A stretch of 64,000 nt of DNA from Brevundimonas halotolerans (GTDB lineage: Bacteria > Pseudomonadota > Alphaproteobacteria > Caulobacterales > Caulobacteraceae), in NCBI RefSeq assembly GCF_003730275.1, contig NZ_QTTA01000016.1, positions 62,001 to 126,000 of the forward strand, in the 5' to 3' direction. Made by a program: the position numbers and the translations under genes. Position 1 is the stretch's first letter; each line of letters starts with the position of its first letter. This document shows, one piece after another, positions 26,352 to 36,350 of this stretch. The notes under the pieces are model-generated. The model searched no databases. It was given only the letters and a program-made list of their open reading frames with translations, and was not told where the DNA came from.

Positions 26352-27839
26352 TTAACCGCCAAAGAGGCTCGAAACCCAGGTGCGAACTGCGACTTCATCG
26401 GCGGGGTTGCCGGTGTAGCGCAGGCCTTCGGCCGGCTCGTGCGGCTCGTTGTTGCCCCGCTCGCGGTCGGTCCAGGCCTTGTGGCCATAGGTCAGGTCCG
26501 CATAGTTCGACGGCAGGCGCAGGACGGTCGGTTCGATGAAGATCGAGTCTTCCGCCGTGGTCGATCCGGCCAGACGCACGTTCGGCAGATTGACCAGCAG
26601 GTCCAGCACGTCCAGGCAGCCGCCCGCACAGCCGGCATCCACGAGAACGATCACCGGCCCCTGAACGGGGTTGGGCGCGCCCGTGTCCGCAACCGGGGCA
26701 CGACCCGGCAGGACAAAGCTTTCCTGACCGGCGGCCATGGCGGCATCAAAGGCTTCCACGACGGCGCGGGTCTCTTCGATGATCGCCGGGTTTTCCTCGA
26801 CGAACAGCGGATCAGCTTCCATCCGAGCCAGGGTGTCGGCGAACCAGTCGCGGTTATCCTGACTGACCCGATAGGTCACATTGCCGGCCACCGGCTGGCG
26901 GCTGACGGTGAACTCGGGCGTCCAGATGCGGTTGACCAGACCATAGGCCCGGCGGGTCGAGGTGAACTCCGACCCATTGGCGCCACGCAGGTCCAACACA
27001 AACCCTTGCGGGCCGCGCAGGGCATCCGCCTGGGCCACCAGACTGGCGTTGAAAGCGGTCCAGTCTGCGTCCTCGCTCAGCGAGTGGGCGTGCACCCAGG
27101 GGCGTCCGTTGACCTGTTCGATGGCCAGCGGCACGTCGCCCGGCATGTAGACGGTGGCGCGATAGGCGGCTTCGAGCGCCTGCGGGCTGACCGGCTGGAT
27201 CTGCAGCTCGAAGTCACGCGTGCGACGGCCCTCGCGGAACTTGCAGGTCTGGGGCAGGCCACGGGTGAAGGGGTTGTTGCGGTTCCACAGCAGATAGGGC
27301 GCCGAACGCACGCGACCGGCCTCGGTCGTCAGGTCGGCTTCCCAGCGGTCCAGCTTCTCCATGGCGAACTGTTCGATCGGAACGCCATTGCACTCGGTCA
27401 CAACCGAGCCGACCCGGGGCCCGCGGCGCACACCGTCGGCCACGTGGGTCACGACATATTCGCCATTCCGCCAGCCCGTGGTCACGCCACCCCAGCTGAT
27501 GCCGAAGTAGGGCCCGAGCAGGTCGAAGGTCGGAGTGATACGGAGGTTCGAGTCCCGGAAGCCGCCCGCGAAGTAGCGCATCAGATAGGCGTGGCTGTCG
27601 CCGCTGTTGACCTGGCCGATCAGGGCCTGGGCCTCCGCAAGGCCGGTATCCAGATAGCTGCGGAAGGCCGCGGCCTCGGGGCCGTCGACGATCAGCGCCG
27701 GGTGATTCTCGCGAATCTCCTGCTGGGCGGTGACCAGATCCTGCGAGGCGAGCGCCCGGAAATCCTGGGCCGCGACCGAGGTGGTGACGGTAATGGCGAG
27801 GGCCGCGACCGTGAAGGCGGCGTACGGTCTGAACGTCAT
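26352..27839 (-). CDS. S41-like periplasmic peptidase homologue, catalytic serine apparently replaced
   Basis: The 495-aa protein has a signal peptide ('FTVAALAITVTTSVAAQD') and an N-terminal helical domain. A PDZ-like stretch follows ('GVRRGPRVGSVVTECNGVPIEQF'), then a C-terminal fold like S41 tail-specific proteases ('GFVLDLRGANGSEF' and 'PVIVLVDAGCAGGCLDVLDLLVNLPNVRLAGSTTAED'). Relatives usually carry a serine between the two cysteines of the CxSxCLD-type turn; here it reads CAGGCLD with glycine, so peptidase activity is doubtful unless a cysteine takes over. It may bind rather than cut substrates. It diverges from the carboxylase gene at 28 kb. Confidence 0.75.
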   Translation of the reverse strand: MTFRPYAAFTVAALAITVTTSVAAQDFRALASQDLVTAQQEIRENHPALIVDGPEAAAFRSYLDTGLAEAQALIGQVNSGDSHAYLMRYFAGGFRDSNLRITPTFDLLGPYFGISWGGVTTGWRNGEYVVTHVADGVRRGPRVGSVVTECNGVPIEQFAMEKLDRWEADLTTEAGRVRSAPYLLWNRNNPFTRGLPQTCKFREGRRTRDFELQIQPVSPQALEAAYRATVYMPGDVPLAIEQVNGRPWVHAHSLSEDADWTAFNASLVAQADALRGPQGFVLDLRGANGSEFTSTRRAYGLVNRIWTPEFTVSRQPVAGNVTYRVSQDNRDWFADTLARMEADPLFVEENPAIIEETRAVVEAFDAAMAAGQESFVLPGRAPVADTGAPNPVQGPVIVLVDAGCAGGCLDVLDLLVNLPNVRLAGSTTAEDSIFIEPTVLRLPSNYADLTYGHKAWTDRERGNNEPHEPAEGLRYTGNPADEVAVRTWVSSLFGG

Positions 27840-28050
27840 ACTAAAGGCTCCAGTGGTCGTGTCAGGGAGATACCCGGACCTTAAAGCCGATCAGGCAGGG
27901 GCTTGCCAACCCCGAACCCCGATCAAGCGAGCCCCCCGGTCCGCAAGCTGGTTTACTCGCACCGGATCACGGCCTAATCGGGGCCGTCGCCTCAAGGCGA
28001 GATCACAGTACGTTGATCTCCCGTATCCGGCGATGTCGATGGAACCGGGA

Positions 28051-30033
<1,983 letters not shown>

Positions 30034-30157
30034 GCGTTGAGACGACGAGCAAATCTGTCCGTCGGGCGCTCTCGGACCCAGTTCCGCACGTCAACCTCGC
30101 GTCGGCCGTGACAGCCCCGCCCGGGACTGCCAGCATGCCCGGCACAACGTTTCCGGG

Positions 30158-31555
30158 ATGAATTGCATGAGCGCCCATACTTTCCGCGCCTTTCTGGCCG
30201 CCTGTCTGATGCTTGTGGCCGGGCTAGCCACGGCGGGCGGGCCGGCCTGGGGCCAGACGCCCGAACCGGTTCAGGATCCCCCGACGATCCGCATCGACAG
30301 CGACGCCGGCTCCGACGCCGCCATCGCCGCGCGCCTCAGCCGCATCTTCGCCCAGCTGGATACCCTGTCCGCCGTTCAGGTGCGGGTCGCCGAAGGGGTC
30401 GTCACCCTGGACGGCGTCGTGGCTCACCGTGGTGACCTGGACCGCGCCGAGGCGATCGCCGCGCGCATCGAGGGCGTGGTGGCCGTTCGCAACAAGATCG
30501 AGGCCAGTGTTCAGTTGGGCGAGCGGGTATCTCCCTTTCTGCAGCAACTGATGGCCCTGTGGCAGGCCGCCCTCGACACCGGGCCTCTGCTTCTGCTCAG
30601 CCTGCTGATCGTGGCAGGCTGCGTAGCCTTGGGCTGGTGGGCGGCGTCGTTCAACCGGTTCTGGCGAGGCCTGACGCCCAATCCGTTCGTCGGCGATCTG
30701 CTGGCGCAGCTGGTGCGGGCCATTAGCCTGATCGTCGGCATCGTTCTGGCGCTCAACCTGCTTGGCGCCACCGCCTTGATGGGAACAGTGCTGGGCGGGG
30801 CCGGGGTGCTGGGCATAGCCGTCGGCTTTGCCCTGCGCGACACGCTGGAAAACTACATCTCCAGCATCATGCTCAGCCTGCGCCAGCCGTTCCGCGCCAA
30901 TGACCACGTCGTCATCGACGGTCAGGAGGGCAAGGTCGTGCGCCTGACCTCTCGGGCCACCGTGCTGATGACGCTGGACGGCAACCACCTGCGCATCCCC
31001 AATATGATGGTCTTCCGGGCGGTGATCCTGAACTACACCCGCAACCCGCAGCGGCGGATGGATTTCGAGCTCGGTGTCGACGCCGAGGATGACCCAGAAG
31101 CCGCCATCAAGGTCGGGGTGGCGGCGCTGGCGGCCCTCGACTTCATTCTTGCAGATCCCGCCCCTTCCGGGGTCATCGTCACAGTTGGCGACAGCAATAT
31201 CGTGCTGAAATTCACGGGCTGGATCGATCAGTCCAGTGCGGATTTTCTCAAGGCCCGAAGCGCCGCCATCCGTGTCGCCAAGATGGCCGTCGAGGCGGCA
31301 GGCTTCTCGCTGCCCGAACCCATCTACCGCCTGCGCATCGATCAGGTACAGGACCAGTTGCGCACTGCCGCACCTGCGCCACCCGGGGCCGCAGCGGCCC
31401 ATTCCGCCCGACGCCGCGCAGGCCCGTCAGCGGATCGTCCCGTCGAGCCCGCCCCGTCCGTCCACCCCGACGACCATATCGACCGCACCATAGAGGCCGA
31501 ACGTCGTGCCTCCGACGAAGAGAACCTGCTCTCCCCCAAACGCCCCATCGAGTGA
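30158..31555 (+). CDS. MscS-type mechanosensitive channel with BON domain
   Basis: The 465-aa protein starts with a signal-like segment ('FLAACLMLVAGLATAGG'). A periplasmic BON-like domain at about residues 45-120 follows ('LDTLSAVQVRVAEGVVTLDGVVAHRGDLDRAEAIAARIEGVVAVRNKI'). Membrane helices come next and the MscS pore helix 'GVLGIAVGFALRDTLENYISSIMLSLRQPF', then the beta domain 'VVIDGQEGKVVRLTSRATVLMTLDGNHLRIPN'. It should open on hypo-osmotic shock. The BON domain may contact phospholipid or peptidoglycan. The C-terminus is Pro/Ala-rich. ATG 30167 is an alternative start. Confidence 0.92.
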   Translation: MNCMSAHTFRAFLAACLMLVAGLATAGGPAWGQTPEPVQDPPTIRIDSDAGSDAAIAARLSRIFAQLDTLSAVQVRVAEGVVTLDGVVAHRGDLDRAEAIAARIEGVVAVRNKIEASVQLGERVSPFLQQLMALWQAALDTGPLLLLSLLIVAGCVALGWWAASFNRFWRGLTPNPFVGDLLAQLVRAISLIVGIVLALNLLGATALMGTVLGGAGVLGIAVGFALRDTLENYISSIMLSLRQPFRANDHVVIDGQEGKVVRLTSRATVLMTLDGNHLRIPNMMVFRAVILNYTRNPQRRMDFELGVDAEDDPEAAIKVGVAALAALDFILADPAPSGVIVTVGDSNIVLKFTGWIDQSSADFLKARSAAIRVAKMAVEAAGFSLPEPIYRLRIDQVQDQLRTAAPAPPGAAAAHSARRRAGPSADRPVEPAPSVHPDDHIDRTIEAERRASDEENLLSPKRPIE

Positions 31556-31595
31556 CGGAAGGGGCGTTGCGAGCGGATGCCGAGCGTTCCGGGAG

Positions 31596-31868
31596 CTAGC
31601 TGCGTCGCCCTACCCGCTCCCGATGCGGGCATCCCGGCCAGCAGCAGGGGCGGCGTTTGCCGGCGGCCAGATTTTCCAGCGCCTGGGTGACGTGTTTGGC
31701 CCGTGTCTCATCGCGCTTGACCGAGATCGTCCAGCAGATCCACTCATTGCGGGCCAGCGGCGTGATGTCTTCCCAGGTCTTCAGCGCCTCTGCGTCCGAC
31801 GCCAAGGCCGCGCCCAGATCATCCGGCAGGTCATGAACCACCCCGCCACTGATCGGGGCCTCGGTCAC
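31596..31868 (-). CDS. YdeI/OmdA-type bacteriocin-protection family protein (short)
   Basis: The 90-aa protein has 'DAEALKTWEDITPLARNEWICWTISVKRDETRAKHVTQALENLAAGKRRPCCWPGCPHR', matching the C-terminal helical part of OmdA/YdeI-like proteins. Fuller relatives carry an additional N-terminal domain, so this is a stand-alone C-terminal version. Its ATG overlaps the stop of the upstream hybrid kinase (4 nt), so it is translationally coupled to it. The CC-x3-C cluster could bind metal. Function is unknown. Confidence 0.75.
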   Translation of the reverse strand: MTEAPISGGVVHDLPDDLGAALASDAEALKTWEDITPLARNEWICWTISVKRDETRAKHVTQALENLAAGKRRPCCWPGCPHRERVGRRS

Positions 31869-33553
31869 GCCACGGCTCTCACGCCCACAGCTGCTTCCAG
31901 CGCCCCCAGCAGGGTCGTCGGAGTCACAGGCTTGGACACATGCTGGTCGGCCCCCGCGTCTTTCGCCTGCTCCAGATGCTGGGGCATGGCATTGGCGCTC
32001 AGCATCAGGATGGGCAGGCGGCGGGCAGGCTGTCCGGCCTCGGCCGTGCAGGCGGCCTCGGCGGCGCGGATGGCGCGGGTGGCGGCCAGGCCATCCATGA
32101 CCGGCATCTGCATATCCATCAGCACCACGTCAAAGGCGCCGCCGGCCACAGCCTCGACCGCTTCTGCGCCGTTCTCGACGATCGTCAGGACATAGGGCTG
32201 ACCCGTCAGCATGGCCTCGACCACGCGCTGGTTGACCGGATGGTCTTCGGCCAGCAGCACCCGGACAGGGGCATCTGCGCCCGCGCGCGACGGGCGCAGC
32301 GGGGCCAGTTCGGCCCGCGCCTGATGCGCCACCTTGCCCGCGTCATAGGCGTCCAGCGACCGTGTGCGGCACAGCGGCAGGGTGACGGTGAAGGTGCTGC
32401 CCTGACCGGGCGTGGAGGTGGCGCTGATCTCGCCGCCCATCATCTCGGTCAGCGCCCGACAGATTGACAGGCCCAGACCCGTGCCTCCGAACCGGCGGGT
32501 GATGGTGCTGTCGGCCTGGGTGAAGCGTTCGAACAGACCCCGCCCCGCTTCAGCGTCAAAGCCGACGCCCGTGTCTGCGACCGTCAGGGTCAGCTGGCTG
32601 ACCTCCGGCTCGGGCGCATCGTCCTCAATATTCAGGCTCAGCGTGACCTCACCCTCGTGGGTGAATTTGACGGCGTTGGACAGCAGATTGGTCAGGATCT
32701 GACGGATACGCCCGGCGTCAGCCAGAAACCGGCCCCGCGCTTTGGGGCCGACATTGATAGTGAACGTCAGCTCGCGGGCCTCAGCCTTGGCGCGGGCCGT
32801 GGCGATGGCGGGCTCCAGCTCGTCCATCAGGTCCATATCGACCGGCACGATCTCCAGCTGGCCGGCCTCGACTTTCGACACGTCCAGAATATCAGAAACC
32901 AGCCGCTCCAGACTCTCGCCCGACTGCGCGATCAGATCGACCAGCTCGCGCTGGCGCGGGGTCAGATCGTCGGCCTGCAACGCGCCGATCAGGCCGATGA
33001 CCCCGTTCAGCGGCGTGCGGATCTCGTGGCTCATATTGGCCAGAAAGTCGGTCTTGGCCTGACTTGCGGCCTCGGCGGCGGCCTTGGCGGCCTCCAGTTC
33101 CCGCCGCGCCGCCTCGCGCCCGGTGACGTCGCGCGCCACGGCATAGATCTTGTCGCCATACCGGCGGGCCTGCCATTCCAGTTGGCGATAGCTGCCGTCC
33201 TTGTGGCGATAGCGATTGACGAAGCCGCTGACATAGCCGCCCGAGGCCAGATCCTCGACCTGTTCAACCGTCACCTGGGTACAGGGCCTGTCGTCGGGAT
33301 GCAGCAGGGTCAGCAGCATCTGCCCTTCCAGTTCCTCGGGGCTCCATCCCAGCGTCGTTTCCCACGAGCGGCTGACCTTGACGACCCGGCCCTGCAGGTC
33401 ACGGATGCACAACATGTCGAGCGACACGTCAAAAAATGTGCTGGCGTCGACCAGACTCTCTGCGGCGCGGGGGTCGATGCCCAACTCGTCGGTCAGCGAT
33501 TCCTCGATGATCAGGTCGTCAACGGTCCGTGACACGGCAACGTTCGATGACAT
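31865..33553 (-). CDS. Hybrid sensor histidine kinase (PAS-HisKA-HATPase-receiver)
   Basis: The 562-aa cytosolic kinase has a PAS/PAC sensor (about residues 38-148), a HisKA dimerisation domain with phosphoacceptor His176 in 'FLANMSHEIRTPLNG' and an HATPase domain with 'ILTNLLSNAVKFT' (N box), 'DTGVGFDAE' and 'GGTGLGLSICRALTEMMGG'. A C-terminal receiver with Asp480 in 'VVLMDMQMPVMDG' completes it. All phosphotransfer residues are present. No membrane segment is visible, so the signal is probably intracellular. No cognate phosphotransferase is nearby. It overlaps the OmdA-like gene by 4 nt. Confidence 0.94.
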   Translation of the reverse strand: MSSNVAVSRTVDDLIIEESLTDELGIDPRAAESLVDASTFFDVSLDMLCIRDLQGRVVKVSRSWETTLGWSPEELEGQMLLTLLHPDDRPCTQVTVEQVEDLASGGYVSGFVNRYRHKDGSYRQLEWQARRYGDKIYAVARDVTGREAARRELEAAKAAAEAASQAKTDFLANMSHEIRTPLNGVIGLIGALQADDLTPRQRELVDLIAQSGESLERLVSDILDVSKVEAGQLEIVPVDMDLMDELEPAIATARAKAEARELTFTINVGPKARGRFLADAGRIRQILTNLLSNAVKFTHEGEVTLSLNIEDDAPEPEVSQLTLTVADTGVGFDAEAGRGLFERFTQADSTITRRFGGTGLGLSICRALTEMMGGEISATSTPGQGSTFTVTLPLCRTRSLDAYDAGKVAHQARAELAPLRPSRAGADAPVRVLLAEDHPVNQRVVEAMLTGQPYVLTIVENGAEAVEAVAGGAFDVVLMDMQMPVMDGLAATRAIRAAEAACTAEAGQPARRLPILMLSANAMPQHLEQAKDAGADQHVSKPVTPTTLLGALEAAVGVRAVA

Positions 33554-33619
33554 CGATCAGACCCCCTCAACTCAACTCGACTGATTCTGAAGAGGAAGAC
33601 TGCCACATTCAGGTTAAGG

Positions 33620-34336
33620 TTACGCTTCGATCGTGGGGCCAAATTCACGCCGGAAGCTTATATTCAGCGCGGCGTCGACCTCATCCATGGTCGCCAGAAT
33701 GCCCAGATCATGCAGGCTGGTGACCCCGTGCTCGCGTATGCCGCACGGCACAATGCCGCCGAAATGATCGAGGTCGGGCTCGACGTTCAGGCTGATACCG
33801 TGAAAGCTGACCCATTTGCGCACCTTGACCCCGATGGCGGCAATCTTGTCCTCGCGGGACCACCCCACGCCTTCCTGGGTCAGCCCCTTGCGCGTGACCC
33901 AGACGCCGACCCGCCCGTCCTTGACCTCGCCCTCGACGCCGAATTCGGCCAGCGCCCCGATGATCCAGCGCTCCAGCCCCCGCACCAGGCCGCGCACATC
34001 GCGCCCGCGCTCAGCCAGGTTCAGCATCACATAGCCGACCCGCTGTCCGGGCCCGTGATAGGTGAACTGCCCGCCCCGGCCCGTCCTGTGCACCGGAAAG
34101 CGGGCGTCGATCAGGTCCTCGTCCTTGGCCGAGACGCCCGCAGTATAAAGCGGCGGATGCTCCAGCAGCCAGACGCGCTCCGACGCCTCTCCGGCATGGA
34201 TCGCGGCCACGCGCGCCTCCATCGCTGCCTCCGCTGCCACGTAGTCCGCATTGCCCGGCGACACGATCCATTCGACGGGTCGGGAATCGGCGCGCAGCAG
34301 CGAGGAATCGGCAGAGCTTAAGGCTTGGGAAAGCAT
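33620..34336 (-). CDS. lipB: Octanoyltransferase LipB
   Basis: LipB moves octanoyl from acyl carrier protein to lipoyl domains, the first step in making lipoate for enzymes such as GcvH (encoded at 50.4 kb). The 238-aa protein has '[21 protein letters not shown]', '[21 protein letters not shown]', the lysine in '[17 protein letters not shown]' and the catalytic cysteine in '[16 protein letters not shown]'. The ATG at 34336 has a strong GAGGGGG site; the frame from 34414 overlaps the divergent fliN-like gene and is rejected. Confidence 0.95.
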   Translation of the reverse strand: MLSQALSSADSSLLRADSRPVEWIVSPGNADYVAAEAAMEARVAAIHAGEASERVWLLEHPPLYTAGVSAKDEDLIDARFPVHRTGRGGQFTYHGPGQRVGYVMLNLAERGRDVRGLVRGLERWIIGALAEFGVEGEVKDGRVGVWVTRKGLTQEGVGWSREDKIAAIGVKVRKWVSFHGISLNVEPDLDHFGGIVPCGIREHGVTSLHDLGILATMDEVDAALNISFRREFGPTIEA

Positions 34337-34367
34337 GACCCCCTCAATGTGGCGGATGGGGGTCCCC

Positions 34368-34664
34368 ATGCAAGCTCCAACCCAAAGCCCATCCAGTAAG
34401 CCCGAGTCCGTCATGAGTCAGATCAACGCCGTCGATGTCGAGATTTCCGTCGTCCTCGGTCGCTCCGTGCTGCCCATGTCGCAACTGCTGAAGATGGGCA
34501 GGGGCGCCGTCATCCCGCTGAATGCCACCGAGACGGACGAGGTCTGGATCCTGGCCAACAACCACCCGATCGCGCGCGGCGAGATCTCGATCAGCGACGA
34601 CCGCATCGCCATCACCGTCACCCGCCCCGCCGACGTGTACGACTATATGGCCGGCTCGGCCTGA
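34368..34664 (+). CDS. Orphan FliN/SpoA-domain protein
   Basis: The protein is about 98 aa (83 if it starts at ATG 34413). It is essentially one SpoA domain: '[73 protein letters not shown]'. FliN forms the bottom of the flagellar C-ring switch complex. No other switch gene is near; it lies between divergent lipB and tRNA-Leu. It is either the genome's FliN, displaced from the flagellar clusters, or a FliN paralogue. The first possible start has a GGGGG site. Confidence 0.82.
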   Translation: MQAPTQSPSSKPESVMSQINAVDVEISVVLGRSVLPMSQLLKMGRGAVIPLNATETDEVWILANNHPIARGEISISDDRIAITVTRPADVYDYMAGSA

Positions 34665-34736
34665 TACAGGCATGCGCCGGGGCTTTGGCCCTTCCCTTTC
34701 CCCGCGACCTGCGCTATCGCCCCCGCTCCGATGCGA

Positions 34737-34821
34737 GCGGTCGTGGCGGAATTGGTAGACGCGCAGCGTTGAGGTCGCTGTGGGGCAACCCGTGGAAGTT
34801 CGAGTCTTCTCGACCGCACCA
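34737..34821 (+). tRNA. tRNA-Leu (GAG)
   Basis: The 85-nt class II tRNA has acceptor GCGGTCG/CGACCGC, long variable arm (TGGGGCAACCCGT), A73, encoded CCA and anticodon loop TTGAGGT, giving GAG. It precedes mgtE by 47 bp. Confidence 0.96.
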
Positions 34822-34868
34822 GTCGGACCGGCCATTCGGGCGGCCATGAATCAGGGGGAGGATGACGC

Positions 34869-36275
34869 ATGAGCAATCCCGACACCCTGAACGCACGCCC
34901 GCTTGAAACCGAAGAGCACGTGGCCCTCGACGAGGACTATGTGCTGACGACGGCCTTTGTCGAAAAGGTCGTCGATGCCGCCGATGACGGCGATGGCCTG
35001 CGGCTGCGCGGCCTGCTGGAAGACCTGCACCCCGCCGACGTCGCCGACCTGATGGGCTTCCTGACGGTCGAGCACCGGGGCGTGGTCGTGCTGTGGCTGC
35101 CGCCCGAACTGCTGGCCGCCACCCTGCCCGAGCTGGACGACGGTATCCGCGAGGAGGTGCTGGAGCGCGTCCCCCACCTGACCCTGGCCGAAGCCCTGCA
35201 GGAGCTGGACTCCGACGACGCTGCCGCCGTGGTCGAGGACCTCGAGGACGACCGCCGCGAACGCGTTCTGGCCGCCATGCCCGATCTGGACCGGGCGGCG
35301 ATCGAAAGCAGCCTGGGCTATGCCGAGGACTCCGCCGGTCGCCTGATGCAGCGCGAGGTGATGGCCGCGCCCCAGTTCTGGAGCGTCGGCGACACCATCG
35401 ACCACGTCCGCGCCCAGGGCGAGGAACTGCCCGAGCTGTTCTTCGACATCTATGTGGTCGATCCGCTGAACCGGCCCGTCGGCGGCGTGGCCGTCAGCCA
35501 GCTGCTTCGCGCCCCGCGCAGCGCCGCCCTCACCGACCTGATGGAGCCGATCAACGAAATCGCCGTCGATCAGGACCAGGAAGAGGTCGCCTATGTGTTC
35601 GAAAAATACCACCTGATCTCGGCACCCGTGATCGACTCGGCGGGGCGGCTGGTCGGCCAGATCACCGTCGATGACATCGTCAACATCATCCAGGAAGAGA
35701 ACCGCGAGGACATCCTGCGCCTCGCCGGTGTGTCCGACGAGGACCGCGGCTCGTCCATTTCAGAGATCGTGCGCGGCCGTGTGCCCTGGCTGGCCATCAA
35801 CCTCGGCACGGCCGTACTCGGCGCCAGCGTCATCTCCTGGTTCGGGGCGACCATCGAGCAGATCATCGCCCTGGCGGTGCTGATGCCGATCGTCTCGGCC
35901 ATCGGCGGCAATGCCGGCACCCAGTCGCTGACCGTCACCGTCCGCGCCCTCGCCACGCGCGAACTGAACCGGTCAAACTCCGTGCGGACCTTCTGGCGCG
36001 AGATCGCCGTCGGTCTGGCCAATGGTCTGGTGCTGTCGCCGCTGATCGGCGTGGCCGCCGCCCTGTGGTCGGGCGACTGGCGGATCGGGGCCGTCATCGC
36101 GACGGCCATGGTGCTGAACCTGATCGTCGCCGCGACCGTGGGCGTCCTGACGCCCCTGACCCTGTCGCGGCTGAAGTTCGACCCGGCGGTCTCTTCAGCG
36201 GTGTTTGTCACGGCCACGACCGATTTCTTTGGTTTCCTGATCTTCCTCGGCCTCGCCACCGTCGTCCTGCTGTAA
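34869..36275 (+). CDS. mgtE: Magnesium transporter MgtE
   Basis: The 468-aa inner-membrane Mg2+ channel has an N-terminal helical Mg-sensing domain (about 35-150, 'LLEDLHPADVADLMGFL'), paired CBS domains (about 155-280, 'EEVAYVFEKYHLISAPVIDSAGRLVGQITVDDIVNII') and five C-terminal helices. The selectivity signature is 'MPIVSAIGGNAGTQSLTVTVRALA'. Length is normal for MgtE. The start has a strong GGGGGAGG site. No Mg-responsive leader is recognisable; the preceding tRNA leaves only 47 bp. Confidence 0.96.
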   Translation: MSNPDTLNARPLETEEHVALDEDYVLTTAFVEKVVDAADDGDGLRLRGLLEDLHPADVADLMGFLTVEHRGVVVLWLPPELLAATLPELDDGIREEVLERVPHLTLAEALQELDSDDAAAVVEDLEDDRRERVLAAMPDLDRAAIESSLGYAEDSAGRLMQREVMAAPQFWSVGDTIDHVRAQGEELPELFFDIYVVDPLNRPVGGVAVSQLLRAPRSAALTDLMEPINEIAVDQDQEEVAYVFEKYHLISAPVIDSAGRLVGQITVDDIVNIIQEENREDILRLAGVSDEDRGSSISEIVRGRVPWLAINLGTAVLGASVISWFGATIEQIIALAVLMPIVSAIGGNAGTQSLTVTVRALATRELNRSNSVRTFWREIAVGLANGLVLSPLIGVAAALWSGDWRIGAVIATAMVLNLIVAATVGVLTPLTLSRLKFDPAVSSAVFVTATTDFFGFLIFLGLATVVLL

Positions 36276-36350
36276 GCTGACCGGCGTGGCGCAAGCCTTG
36301 CTGGAAGACTGGTACGGCGATGGTCGCCGTCTCGAATTGGGTCAATTGCG

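Noticed and set aside
25380-27884. 834-aa open frame on the plus strand
   Set aside because: It is antisense to msrB and the S41-like gene, both with family motifs. High GC3 bias in the real genes keeps the opposite frame open.
27730-28050. N-terminal extension of the carboxylase frame
   Set aside because: It would overlap the 5' end of the divergent S41-like gene, and the conserved family N-terminus begins at 28051.
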